Source: Bdellovibrio sp. GT3 (GTDB lineage: Bacteria; Bdellovibrionota; Bdellovibrionia; Bdellovibrionales; Bdellovibrionaceae). From it: a DNA stretch of 64,000 nt. The DNA lies in assembly GCF_037996765.1 (NCBI RefSeq), contig NZ_JBBNAD010000006.1, forward strand, positions 310,001 to 374,000. Direction: 5' to 3'. The notes below the pieces were generated by a model. The model was not told the DNA's origin, ran no database searches, and saw only the letters and a program-made list of their open reading frames with translations. Positions within the stretch are counted from its first letter, which is position 1. Every line of letters starts with the position of its first letter. Shown here one piece after another: positions 9,473 through 17,957 of this stretch. The position numbers and the translations under genes are program-made.

Positions 9473-10820
9473 CCCGCATACACACCCCGACTTCACGTTC
9501 GAAGTCCGGGTCCTTGTATTGCGTTTTGAATTCTATCCGTCCGTGCATCATGTCCACGTAGGCTTTAACAAGGGGCAGACCAAAACCTGTCCCCTTTTCA
9601 TTATGAAGCCCCTTCCGCGTGGTCACCCCGGTGAATGAAAATAATTTGCCTGCTATATTTTCAGGAATGCCAATTCCAAAGTCGATCACATCAATATTCA
9701 GGAAGTGCGCATCCTCGGTCAGCCGAATTACAATTTCCTCCCCGCGCGGTGAAAACTTAATGGCATTACTGATCAGGTTTCCCATGACCTGGGCCTGCAG
9801 CAGCTGTGCATCGATCATGACGGCTGCGCCAAAATTCTTACGCCGATCAATAAATTGAACCGTCAGGTTCTGAGCATGCAGCTGTTCCGCGTAATAGGAA
9901 ACGGCCCCGTGGGCTGCCAAAAGAGGATCGGAAAATTCCATTTCGAGGTTTTTCTTGCCTGTGGATACGGCCTGCAGCTCCCGGACTTTTTCAATAGTGC
10001 TCATGATGTGATGCAAAGACCTGCGCAATCGATCCAAGGAAACTGTTTGAGCAACACGCTCCATTTTTGAAATGGACATCATGGCTGTGGTCACCGGCGT
10101 CGCCAGATCATGAATCAGAATGGACAGAAGAGCCTTGTTCCGATTATCCAGCGCCACCAGCTCCTTGGTCTGCTTGGTGACCTCATCCTGCAGTTTTCCA
10201 CTGTATTCGTGGGCCAATTGCCAAAGTAAAAAACTGGGGAAAAAGATGGAAAATGCAAAGGTCAGCAGGAATGCCATCGTATATCCAAAAACTGCACCTG
10301 CTTCACTATGGCGTAAAATCGGATAGTCCAGATAATGTATAGCTAACAGGAACAACAGCAGTGCGAGAACGCGAAACCCTTTGGTTTCATCGCGATGATT
10401 CTCGTGGCGGAATGAAACCCACGCGGCGGCAAGCAAGGGCAACGCAATGGCAATGGCGCTAAATATCGAGGCCATCTGATAAGAGGATGTCAGTCTTAAT
10501 ACACCCAAGCCCACGACTACCAACACTATGGGAAGTGCGTAAATCCATCTGCTTCGTTCCTCATTCTTCAGCAGTGCCAGGGTGATTTCATAGTAGACCC
10601 AGCTGGCCAGCACATAAAAGCTAAAGGCCAGCAGCATTTTATAATCGAACCCGACAAATTGGCTTTGCATGAAGAAATTGATCGCCGTTATAACCCAACT
10701 TAAGGTGATATAGCCGAAAATTCGATTCCCGTGAATATACCATAGAGCTGTTGACGTCAGGACGTTGACCAGCATCGTTCCCGAGAATACCAGAACTGTG
10801 ATGTACAGACTTTCGCTCAT
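9411..10820 (-). CDS. Membrane sensor histidine kinase, 7-TM input
   Basis: The 469-residue kinase has about seven hydrophobic segments in residues 8-200, then a dimerisation helix with the phospho-acceptor His237 (IHDLATP). The catalytic domain has an N box (NLISNAIKF), DFGIGIP and GTGFGLPLV. The membrane part shows no periplasmic PAS or Cache domain, so the signal is probably sensed within the bilayer. No response regulator lies directly next to it; the closest is the one at 8242. Its last ~20 codons overlap the 3' end of the heme-oxygenase-like gene by 62 bp on the opposite strand. No strong Shine-Dalgarno site precedes the ATG. Confidence 0.88.
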   Translation of the reverse strand: MSESLYITVLVFSGTMLVNVLTSTALWYIHGNRIFGYITLSWVITAINFFMQSQFVGFDYKMLLAFSFYVLASWVYYEITLALLKNEERSRWIYALPIVLVVVGLGVLRLTSSYQMASIFSAIAIALPLLAAAWVSFRHENHRDETKGFRVLALLLFLLAIHYLDYPILRHSEAGAVFGYTMAFLLTFAFSIFFPSFLLWQLAHEYSGKLQDEVTKQTKELVALDNRNKALLSILIHDLATPVTTAMMSISKMERVAQTVSLDRLRRSLHHIMSTIEKVRELQAVSTGKKNLEMEFSDPLLAAHGAVSYYAEQLHAQNLTVQFIDRRKNFGAAVMIDAQLLQAQVMGNLISNAIKFSPRGEEIVIRLTEDAHFLNIDVIDFGIGIPENIAGKLFSFTGVTTRKGLHNEKGTGFGLPLVKAYVDMMHGRIEFKTQYKDPDFEREVGVCMRVKLPLVTTQPILSKAPEMGM

Positions 10821-10884
10821 GAAACAAGTGTACGCTTCAGAACTATTGTCCCCAACAGAATTTAAGATTTAAAAACAAGACCTG

Positions 10885-11430
10885 TCAAAGACCATCCTGG
10901 GCAACCCCCGAACGAGAAACAGCTTTTAGTTGAGAAAGATTGCGAATCCAGACAACTTTGCTTTTGATATTCTCTCTGTTCAAAATCCGAATAAGCTCCG
11001 GGCGCATCAACCGATGAACGGTACCGATAGTTTGAAAAAGTTTTTTCGTCTGCGCCCAGGAGACTTCGCTGCAGCCTTCAGGAAGCTCGCGGCGGGGACT
11101 CCAAAGATTTTGTAACTGCCGCTTGCTGGCCCACCAATAATGCCGCCATAACGGCAAATCAATCATCACGATTCGATCCGCCAGCTGAAAGCGCTTTTCC
11201 AAAATATCCAAGGGACCATATCCGTCAATAATCCAGGAATTTTGATTCTGCACATCCGAAATGATGCTGATGGATTCCTTATGGGGCCTGATTTTCATAC
11301 CAGCAAGAAACTGAATGGAATCCACATGTGTCAAAGGAAGGTTGTGGATCTGCGCCAGACGTCGCGACAAGACCGTTTTTCCAGCTCCCGCATTTCCAAT
11401 CACAGCGATTCTTTTTGGCGTTTCTTTCAT
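10885..11430 (-). CDS. P-loop nucleotide kinase-like protein (FlaR / adenylate-kinase-like)
   Basis: The 181-residue protein opens with a Walker A loop, GNAGAGKT (about 12-19), followed by a TARGET-like LTHVDSIQ strand and an IIDGY motif typical of small nucleoside or shikimate-type kinases. Proteins of this kind are often annotated as DNA-topology modulation protein FlaR, but the true substrate is generally unknown. The C-terminal half has a Trp/Arg-rich lid-like region. It is a single gene, 64 bp upstream of the histidine kinase start, and could share its transcript. The ATG at 11430 has only a weak AAAGATC ribosome site. Confidence 0.7.
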   Translation of the reverse strand: MKETPKRIAVIGNAGAGKTVLSRRLAQIHNLPLTHVDSIQFLAGMKIRPHKESISIISDVQNQNSWIIDGYGPLDILEKRFQLADRIVMIDLPLWRHYWWASKRQLQNLWSPRRELPEGCSEVSWAQTKKLFQTIGTVHRLMRPELIRILNRENIKSKVVWIRNLSQLKAVSRSGVAQDGL

Positions 11431-11517
11431 ATTATGATCTTTAACAAAGACAACATCTCAAGGTCAACGTCAGACCTATTCCCTTTTATCCTTTAGGCTC
11501 TTTATTGGAGGTTTAGA

Positions 11518-11964
11518 ATGGAAAGAAAAGCTGAAGTTCTGTGGAGAGGTAATTTACAACAAGGTCAGGGCGAAGTCTCCACTGAAAGTGGGGCCTTAAA
11601 AAAGGTGCCTTATTCACTGATGCGTCGATTTGGCAATGAACCCGGAACCAATCCTGAGGAACTTATCGCCGCGGCTCACTCCTCATGTTTCGCAATGGCC
11701 CTTGCCGCCGCCTTAACTCAGCAGGGAATAACTCCGGAGTCACTGCAGGTGAATGCCGCCGTCAGCATAGAAAAAAATGGCAACGACTGGGTGATAACCC
11801 ACTCCAATTTGGTGTTAAGAGCCAAAATTCCCGGAATTGATCAAAACAGATTCAATTCAATCGCCGAAGAGGCCAAAAACAATTGTCCTGTTTCACGATT
11901 GCTCGATACAGAAATTTCTTTGGATGCCACTTTGGATGAGGGCGAGCTTCGCGCGCAGCACTGA
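11518..11964 (+). CDS. osmC: OsmC-family peroxiredoxin
   Basis: The 148-residue protein matches the OsmC subgroup in length and motif order: NPEELIAAAHSSCF with Cys57, and NNCPVSRLL with Cys123. These two cysteines are the redox pair that reduces organic hydroperoxides. It is expected to be a cytoplasmic homodimer. GGAGG lies about 8 nt before the ATG. Its TGA stop overlaps the ATG of the PPK2 gene by one base, so the two are likely translationally coupled. The symbol is given by family; a close OsmC paralogue remains possible. Confidence 0.88.
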   Translation: MERKAEVLWRGNLQQGQGEVSTESGALKKVPYSLMRRFGNEPGTNPEELIAAAHSSCFAMALAAALTQQGITPESLQVNAAVSIEKNGNDWVITHSNLVLRAKIPGIDQNRFNSIAEEAKNNCPVSRLLDTEISLDATLDEGELRAQH

Positions 11965-12779
11965 TGATCAAAGTTAAAGAGTTTACTCCGAAATCAAAAA
12001 GTCTGGCGAAGGTCGCGACCAATCCTGATACCAGAGGCAAGACCAAAAAGGCCTTGAAGTCGCATTTTGCAGAAGTCGCGGAGGATCTGGGGGATCTTCA
12101 GGAGCTTATCTTTGCAGAAAACAAACATAAAGTCCTGATCATTCTGCAGGGGCTCGATACGTCCGGCAAAGACGGTACGGTCGAGCACGTTTTCGCCGCT
12201 ATGAATCCCCAGGGACTTCGCGTCGTCTCCTTCAAAAGGCCCACGCCCAAAGAATTACGTCATGACTATCTTTGGCGTGTCCATGCCAACACCCCTATCA
12301 ATGGGGAGATCGTGATTTTCAATCGCAGTCACTACGAAGATGTGATCATGCCTTCAGTTCATAAAACTCTTCCTAAATCGCGGATTGAAAATCGAATCGA
12401 AGACATCAATGCTTTTGAAAAGATGCTTACCGATGAGGGCGTGACAATTTTGAAGTTCTTTTTGCATATCAGCCTTAAAGAACAGGCCGAGCGACTGCGC
12501 GCACGCATCGACAATCCGGACAAGCATTGGAAATTTGAATTAAGTGATCTGGCCGAGAGAAAACTCTGGCCAAAGTATCAAAAAGCCTACGGAGAGATTA
12601 TATACAAGACACACCACGAAGACCGACCCTGGTACATCATACCCGCCGACGACAAAGACGTACGCAATTTCGTGGTGTCATTTATTCTGGAACAACGTTT
12701 GAAAAAACTAAAACCGGTCTTGCCACGTTTTGACAAGGCCACGTTTGAAAAAATCAAAAAAGAGGTCGCCAAGCTCTAG
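11964..12779 (+). CDS. Polyphosphate kinase 2 family phosphotransferase
   Basis: The 271-residue protein is a PPK2-family enzyme that moves phosphate between polyphosphate and nucleotides. It shows the PPK2 Walker A (GLDTSGKDGT, about 54-63), a Walker B-like FNRSHYEDV, and a lid region with ERKLWPKYQ. The length fits a single-domain PPK2. Whether it uses AMP or ADP, or GDP, cannot be read from sequence alone. It starts by one-base overlap with the OsmC stop, and its end overlaps the convergent Rieske/FAD reductase by 4 bp. The pairing with OsmC suggests expression under oxidative or energy stress (inference). Confidence 0.88.
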   Translation: MIKVKEFTPKSKSLAKVATNPDTRGKTKKALKSHFAEVAEDLGDLQELIFAENKHKVLIILQGLDTSGKDGTVEHVFAAMNPQGLRVVSFKRPTPKELRHDYLWRVHANTPINGEIVIFNRSHYEDVIMPSVHKTLPKSRIENRIEDINAFEKMLTDEGVTILKFFLHISLKEQAERLRARIDNPDKHWKFELSDLAERKLWPKYQKAYGEIIYKTHHEDRPWYIIPADDKDVRNFVVSFILEQRLKKLKPVLPRFDKATFEKIKKEVAKL

Positions 12780-14380
12780 GGGCTCGGCTCGAAATAATTC
12801 GGTGACGGTGGTTGCGGTCGCTTGAACTGACGCTGGTATTCACGGAATATGTCTTCGGCTTTTTGGTAATCAATCCGCTGCAGCGCCTGCTCGACCTTAA
12901 GATTTTCAAGATCACGACCGACAGATAGAAACGCAGCAATTCGGTCATCTTCATAGTAGGCCACTGCAAAATCATCTTTGCCGGGATCACCCATCAGATC
13001 CATCCGGTCAAAACGATCGGAATAGCCTATATAACAAAGTATTTTATCAAACTGCTGAGTCCAGAAGAAGGGTACGTCCTGATATCTGGTTTTTGCCCCC
13101 AATATATTACAGGCAACAACCTGACCTTGGCGTTCAGCCACTTCCCAATGTTCAACACGGATCAATCTCTGACTTCGGGGATCCGGCCACCGCGCAATAT
13201 CACCAGCGGCAAAAATACCGGGAACACTTGTTTCCAGGTATTCATTCACCACCACACCGTGATCAATTTCGCAGCCCGCCTGCTTTGCCAATTCCACATT
13301 GGGTTGAATACCCGCTCCAACCACGACGAAATCACAGTCCACAGTCGTAAGGTCATCCAAAATAACCTTGTCATCCAGTATCTCTTTCACAGAATGCCCT
13401 AAATGAAAGTGAATCCCATGGGACTCATGCAAATGCTTGATATAGCTTCCCACATGAATTCCCAGCGTCTTAATCAAAGGCATTTCCTCGGGGGCGATCA
13501 CATGGACGACAATACCTCTTTGGTTTAAGGACGCCGCAACCTCCAGACCGATAAAGCCCGCTCCAACAACCGCCACAGTCTTAGCCGTTTCGCAGGCACT
13601 GATAATGGATCGGCAGTTCTTTAAGGTTCTTAGCATCAGAACTTTTTCGCGGTCGATGCCGGGGATCGGCGGTTTTACAGGTTCACCACCTGTTGCCAGC
13701 AGCAGTTTATCGTAAAACAATGTTCTGCCATCTGAAAGTTCCACTGACTTTCTGTCAGGTTCGATACGCTTGACGTCTGTTTTCAGACTGATCTGAATTT
13801 TATTCTTTTCAAAAAAAGACTCTTTCAGTATTGGCAACCATTCTTCTGGAGCCGCACCAGACAAGTAGTCCTTCGAAAGATTGGTTCGATCGTAAGGTGT
13901 CGAATCATCATGACTGATCATCTGAATGGTTCCGGCAAATCCCTGGCGTCGTAACATCGCCGCACAGGATGTTCCAGCAGCACCGCCGCCGACAATCACC
14001 ACATGCTGACTTTCAGTGCCACGCAAAACAGGTTGCGGAATTTTCTTTTTCCCACGGACGAAAATTTTCTCATCAACGACTTCGGTCATCCAACAGGCTA
14101 TCGGCGTCAAGGCCGGGGCTTTTTCTGCTTCGCCGGTTTTTACATTGAAAGTGGAATGGTGCCACGGACAATGAATATGATGTCCCACCAACAGCCCCTG
14201 ATTTAAAGGCGCGCCATAATGCGAGCAATTGGCACCCACCGCGTAGATTTCGCCCTCCACCTTGGCCAAAATAACCGCTCTGTCCCCCACATGCCCCAGC
14301 AGAGTTTCCCCTTCCTGAATCAGGTCGACCGAAACACCTTTGGAAAAATCAGGTCCGGTAAGTTCCGCACTTGTGCCCAT
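12776..14380 (-). CDS. Rieske/FAD-NAD(P) oxidoreductase (AIFM3-like ferredoxin reductase)
   Basis: The 534-residue protein joins an N-terminal Rieske [2Fe-2S] domain (Cys52, His54, Cys71, His74) to a pyridine-nucleotide disulfide-type reductase. The FAD-binding GGGAAGTSC motif follows at about 135-143, the NAD motif VVGAGFIGLEVA lies in the middle, and a GDIARW-like motif closes the FAD site. A C-terminal reductase domain occupies roughly the last 100 residues. It would pass electrons from NAD(P)H to an iron-sulfur acceptor; the partner is not apparent here. GGAGT lies 7 nt before the ATG. It ends convergently on PPK2. Confidence 0.9.
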   Translation of the reverse strand: MGTSAELTGPDFSKGVSVDLIQEGETLLGHVGDRAVILAKVEGEIYAVGANCSHYGAPLNQGLLVGHHIHCPWHHSTFNVKTGEAEKAPALTPIACWMTEVVDEKIFVRGKKKIPQPVLRGTESQHVVIVGGGAAGTSCAAMLRRQGFAGTIQMISHDDSTPYDRTNLSKDYLSGAAPEEWLPILKESFFEKNKIQISLKTDVKRIEPDRKSVELSDGRTLFYDKLLLATGGEPVKPPIPGIDREKVLMLRTLKNCRSIISACETAKTVAVVGAGFIGLEVAASLNQRGIVVHVIAPEEMPLIKTLGIHVGSYIKHLHESHGIHFHLGHSVKEILDDKVILDDLTTVDCDFVVVGAGIQPNVELAKQAGCEIDHGVVVNEYLETSVPGIFAAGDIARWPDPRSQRLIRVEHWEVAERQGQVVACNILGAKTRYQDVPFFWTQQFDKILCYIGYSDRFDRMDLMGDPGKDDFAVAYYEDDRIAAFLSVGRDLENLKVEQALQRIDYQKAEDIFREYQRQFKRPQPPSPNYFEPSP

Positions 14381-14580
14381 AGGGTGACTCCTTTTTCGTC
14401 AATTCACGGACATTTTAGTATTCTTGCGATAAGTACTTGAGTAAACCTTCACACAGTTGCGAAAAAGCACCATCAAGTCCTGTATCATTGTGAGATTCCA
14501 CCGGACTTGCGTCGGGAAGGCATAAACAATCGACTCGCATTTACCGAAAAAGAAATGATGATATTTCCCGGAGGCAGAAG

Positions 14581-15696
14581 TTGAAACAGTGGATGAAAAA
14601 GCTGGTTGATCAGTTGGACATGGACTGGGGATCCGCACCTCATAATAAAGAATCCAAAGGCAAAGACGGCCCGACACTTTCCGAAGATCGCGCCACTTTG
14701 TTGTTTATCTTGGATGTTCTTAATAAGAATCTGTTCGAGGTTCACAATCACTCTGTGCGCAAGGTGCGGGCAAAGCTTGATACCGTTGCCAAAGAACTTA
14801 TGACCATGGAAGGACAGGAACTGGAAGATGCGCTTTTCCGCTTCCGTCAGTTCTTCTCCAGCTACCGCATCGACGAAACGACCTATGTGCAAAACACATT
14901 CGATGACTTCAAACGCATCATCTGGGATTTTGCCGACAACCTGGGCGACGAAGTCGCGGCCGAAGCCACTTCTGAAGGTCAGGTTAATGCCAGCCTCGCT
15001 CAGCTCCGTGAAGCCGTGGAATCAAACTCCATTGAGGACCTGCGTGCGAAATCCCGGGAGTTCATTGATTTCTATTTGAAGCATCAGACAAGCAATAACG
15101 AACGACGTTCGAAAAGAATGGAATCGGTCAAGAAAAGCCTGTCGACAGTTAAGAAGCAACTTATGGAAGCCAATCGCACCATGCGTTCAGATCATTTGAC
15201 TGGCGCCCATAACCGCAAGAGCTTTGACGAGCAGGTTAAACGCTACATCCAGATCAATCAACTGGATCACGACCCGGTGACGATGCTCCTGTTTGATATC
15301 GACTTCTTTAAAAAGATCAATGATGCCTACGGGCATGATATTGGGGACTTCGTATTGCAGCAATGCGTGCGCCTGCTACAGGAAAGCTTCAGCCGCGAAG
15401 TCGACTTTGTTGCCCGTCTGGGTGGTGAAGAATTCGCCGTGATTCTGCCAGGCTGTGACACCCAGGCAGCTATTAAAATGGTGGATGAATGCATGGCCAA
15501 GATCCGCAAAGAGGTCTTTGTTCATGGCAACCTCGAGATTCGCTTTACAGTCAGTCTGGGCATCGCTCAGCTTGAAGCTGGAGAAACGCCAGACGGCTGG
15601 TATAAGCGCGTGGATGAGGCCCTTTACACTTCCAAGCAGACCGGTCGCAACAAACACACAGTTGCCAATCCTCCGGGAATCAAAAGAGTCGCTTAG
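14581..15696 (+). CDS. GGDEF diguanylate cyclase with inhibitory site
   Basis: The 371-residue soluble protein has an N-terminal helical region of about 190 residues with coiled-coil character and a C-terminal GGDEF domain. The active-site motif is GGEEF (281-285). An RxxD inhibitory site (Arg272-Asp275) sits exactly five residues before it, so it is probably an active cyclase with c-di-GMP product inhibition. The domain also has LTGAHNR and FDIDFFKKIND metal-site strands. c-di-GMP enzymes control motility and lifestyle switching in Bdellovibrio, but I cannot say which known Dgc this is. The start is TTG with GGAGG 6 nt upstream (14570-14574). Single gene. Confidence 0.9.
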   Translation: MKQWMKKLVDQLDMDWGSAPHNKESKGKDGPTLSEDRATLLFILDVLNKNLFEVHNHSVRKVRAKLDTVAKELMTMEGQELEDALFRFRQFFSSYRIDETTYVQNTFDDFKRIIWDFADNLGDEVAAEATSEGQVNASLAQLREAVESNSIEDLRAKSREFIDFYLKHQTSNNERRSKRMESVKKSLSTVKKQLMEANRTMRSDHLTGAHNRKSFDEQVKRYIQINQLDHDPVTMLLFDIDFFKKINDAYGHDIGDFVLQQCVRLLQESFSREVDFVARLGGEEFAVILPGCDTQAAIKMVDECMAKIRKEVFVHGNLEIRFTVSLGIAQLEAGETPDGWYKRVDEALYTSKQTGRNKHTVANPPGIKRVA

Positions 15697-15934
15697 GCGA
15701 CTCCCCCCAAAAAAACTACTGTTCCATCATAAGCAACTACAGCAGTCGAATAGGATGAACTTTTCGGCTGCTGTATAAAAGTTGATTATGTATGTCGCCT
15801 TTTAGACAGCTGAAGTGCGTTTTACGCTGTTTAAGGATTTATAAACACAAGTGACAAATCTCCGAATGAGACCCCATTAGATTTGCTTATAGCTGGCCCG
15901 CCCCGTGCAATACCCCTCAACAACGGGGGCGCAC

Positions 15935-16870
15935 ATGAGATCACTGAATCTAATACAAAAAACTTTCTTTGGTATTCTCTCTGCGACTCCGGTTTTTTGG
16001 CCGTCAATAGCACAACCACGCACCAACGAGCCTGACCGCGATATCGTCATCGCGATCATCGACACCGGCGTCGACATCAATCACCCTCTTATTAAAGACA
16101 ATCTTTGGTTGAACCCCAAAGAAAAAATAAATGGACAGGATAACGATGGCAATGGATATGCCGGGGATCTCCATGGATGGAATTTTGTTTCTGAAAACAG
16201 CGATCTATCGGACCAGCACGGTCACGGAACCCATATCGCCGGCATCATTCGCCAGCGCACACTTTCGAAGCGCGTGAAATTCATGGTTTTGAAATATTAT
16301 GATCCAGAACAATCAGGTCGGGTGAATTTGGTCAATACTGTTCGTGCAATACGGTATGCGATCAAAATGAAGGCCGACATTATAAACTATTCTGGCGGTG
16401 GCGACACACGCAGTGCTCTGGAAGAGCAGGCAATCCGTGAAGCTCAAGAGAAAGGAATTCTCTTTGTCGCTGCCGCCGGCAATGACGGTCGCAACACCGA
16501 TAAGATGGGTTACTATCCAGCGGGCTATAATCTTCGCAATATCATTTCAGTCGCGGCCCTGGATACGAATCGTCATCTCATTGACAGCAGTAACTACGGA
16601 TCTAAAAGTGTGGATATCGCGGCCCCGGGCAAGAACGTATACTCTTCCCTGCCCGGTGGCCAATTTGGTGTCATGACCGGCACTTCCCAGGCCACAGCCT
16701 GGGTCACGGGACTGGCAGCAGCCCTGATGTTGCAAAACCCCGAGCTGCGGGATCCTGAATTGATTAAACTGAAATTGGAAACCGAAGGCATCCGTGACCA
16801 GTCTCTGGTCGGAAAACTGAAATCCACTGTGCGTATTACCTCTTTACAGAACGATATCTCGAGCTTATAA
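15935..16870 (+). CDS. Secreted subtilisin-like serine protease (S8)
   Basis: The 311-residue product starts at an ATG at 15935, giving a plausible signal peptide that ends near Ala26-Gln27. The catalytic triad is complete: Asp43 (IIDTGVD), His97 (GHGTHIAG) and Ser251 (GTSQATA), with the oxyanion Asn183 (AAGNDG). Unusually, the mature enzyme appears to begin almost directly with the catalytic domain and there is no separate I9-type propeptide. It probably acts in the periplasm or outside the cell, where such enzymes could degrade prey protein (inference). An in-frame ATG at 15905 is upstream of the signal peptide and less likely. A methyltransferase gene follows after 7 bp. Confidence 0.9.
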   Translation: MRSLNLIQKTFFGILSATPVFWPSIAQPRTNEPDRDIVIAIIDTGVDINHPLIKDNLWLNPKEKINGQDNDGNGYAGDLHGWNFVSENSDLSDQHGHGTHIAGIIRQRTLSKRVKFMVLKYYDPEQSGRVNLVNTVRAIRYAIKMKADIINYSGGGDTRSALEEQAIREAQEKGILFVAAAGNDGRNTDKMGYYPAGYNLRNIISVAALDTNRHLIDSSNYGSKSVDIAAPGKNVYSSLPGGQFGVMTGTSQATAWVTGLAAALMLQNPELRDPELIKLKLETEGIRDQSLVGKLKSTVRITSLQNDISSL

Positions 16871-16877
16871 GAGGTTC

Positions 16878-17564
16878 TTGAGCGCAATTGAATTCAACCC
16901 CCACGGGCCCTTTCCACTGATTAGCGATGACGAGCACACATACCAAGAAGCTCAGGAACATTCCGTCGTCATTGACCAGTGGTTGGGTTTTAAAACTGCA
17001 GAAGTTGAACAAGAGCTGCTTAAATCTCAAAGTTATAACGTTCAAGCGGATGCAAACATTCCAGTGAATTTTTGGCGGGGATTACCAGTTCAGGCTTTGC
17101 AGACTCCTTACACAGAAATCCGACAAATATTGGAACTTTTGAAACCCGAGGACGGCCAACACATTGTGGATCTTGGATGTGGGTATGGTCGCATGGCGTT
17201 TGTGGTGGGCAAACATTATCCCGGCGTGAAATTCACCGGGTACGAACTGGTGGCCGAGCGCGTGAACGAAGGCAATCGAATCTTGAAAAATTTCGATTAC
17301 CCCCTCACCGCTATTAAGACTCAAGATCTAACAGCACCCCAGTTCGTGCCGGTTGAGGCCGATTACTATTTCATCTTTGATTTTGGCAGTGCACCTGCTG
17401 TCGATAAAACTTTAGAGGACTTGAAAAAGATTGCGAAAAACCGCAGCATCCAAGTGGTGGCCCGTGGACGTTATATCCGCCACCGCATTTTTCAATCCCA
17501 TCCTTGGCTTTCCGAAATAAACGAGCCTCAAGTCTTTGATCATTTCACCATCTTTAAGTCATAG
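16878..17564 (+). CDS. Class I SAM-dependent methyltransferase
   Basis: The 228-residue protein carries SAM-binding motif I (VDLGCGYGRMAF, about residues 95-106), a GYELV acidic-loop strand, and a DYYFIFDFG motif IV. The N-terminal ~80 residues are not typical of a named subfamily. The substrate is unknown. The likely start is TTG at 16878 behind AAGAGG with only 3 nt spacing, just 7 bp after the protease stop, so the two genes may be co-transcribed. Confidence 0.75.
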   Translation: MSAIEFNPHGPFPLISDDEHTYQEAQEHSVVIDQWLGFKTAEVEQELLKSQSYNVQADANIPVNFWRGLPVQALQTPYTEIRQILELLKPEDGQHIVDLGCGYGRMAFVVGKHYPGVKFTGYELVAERVNEGNRILKNFDYPLTAIKTQDLTAPQFVPVEADYYFIFDFGSAPAVDKTLEDLKKIAKNRSIQVVARGRYIRHRIFQSHPWLSEINEPQVFDHFTIFKS

Positions 17565-17631
17565 GGTTGCCTTCCGACACGCGACTAAGACTGGTCTTGT
17601 TCCTCTGAATTCCTGGGCAGAAAATAAACTC

Positions 17632-17955
17632 ATGGAAAATTTCAATCAAAGATCAGAAAACCTAAATCGCTGGTACGAAGAAAAGCTTCACCTTCACCGG
17701 GATCAAAGCGGTGGATTTATGGAAGAGCATTTCCAAGTGAATGAATATCTGCCCGAAACCACCATTTTCCGCATACAGAATCTCGCAACACTGGTCGGCT
17801 CCTTGGCCGAATCCGGCGTACGCATCTTAGATTTTGTTGATGAAAATGAGCGCGGAAAATTTGCGTGGATTTGTGATCCCGACGGCCACAAAATCGCCTT
17901 ATGGCAACCCTGGGATGAATCACAAAGTATTATCAATATTCCTGAGCCGGAATAA
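17632..17955 (+). CDS. Short VOC/glyoxalase-like protein, N-terminal strand missing
   Basis: From the ATG at 17632 the product is 107 residues. It aligns by eye with the later part of VOC proteins (NLNRWYEEKL; then GVRILDFVDENERGKFAW and DPDGHKIALWQP). The usual first strand, which carries a metal ligand, is absent, and the middle is shortened. The frame stays open upstream to 17536, but that extension overlaps the methyltransferase gene and does not restore the strand. It may be a degraded glyoxalase/bleomycin-resistance relative, or a half-module that needs a partner. The ribosome site is weak. Confidence 0.55.
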   Translation: MENFNQRSENLNRWYEEKLHLHRDQSGGFMEEHFQVNEYLPETTIFRIQNLATLVGSLAESGVRILDFVDENERGKFAWICDPDGHKIALWQPWDESQSIINIPEPE

Positions 17956-17957
17956 AA

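Noticed and set aside
15686-15703. 7-bp hairpin over the stop of the diguanylate cyclase gene
   Set aside because: A stem (GAGTCGC/GCGACTC) is present but is followed by C and A runs, not T, so it is not a usual terminator.
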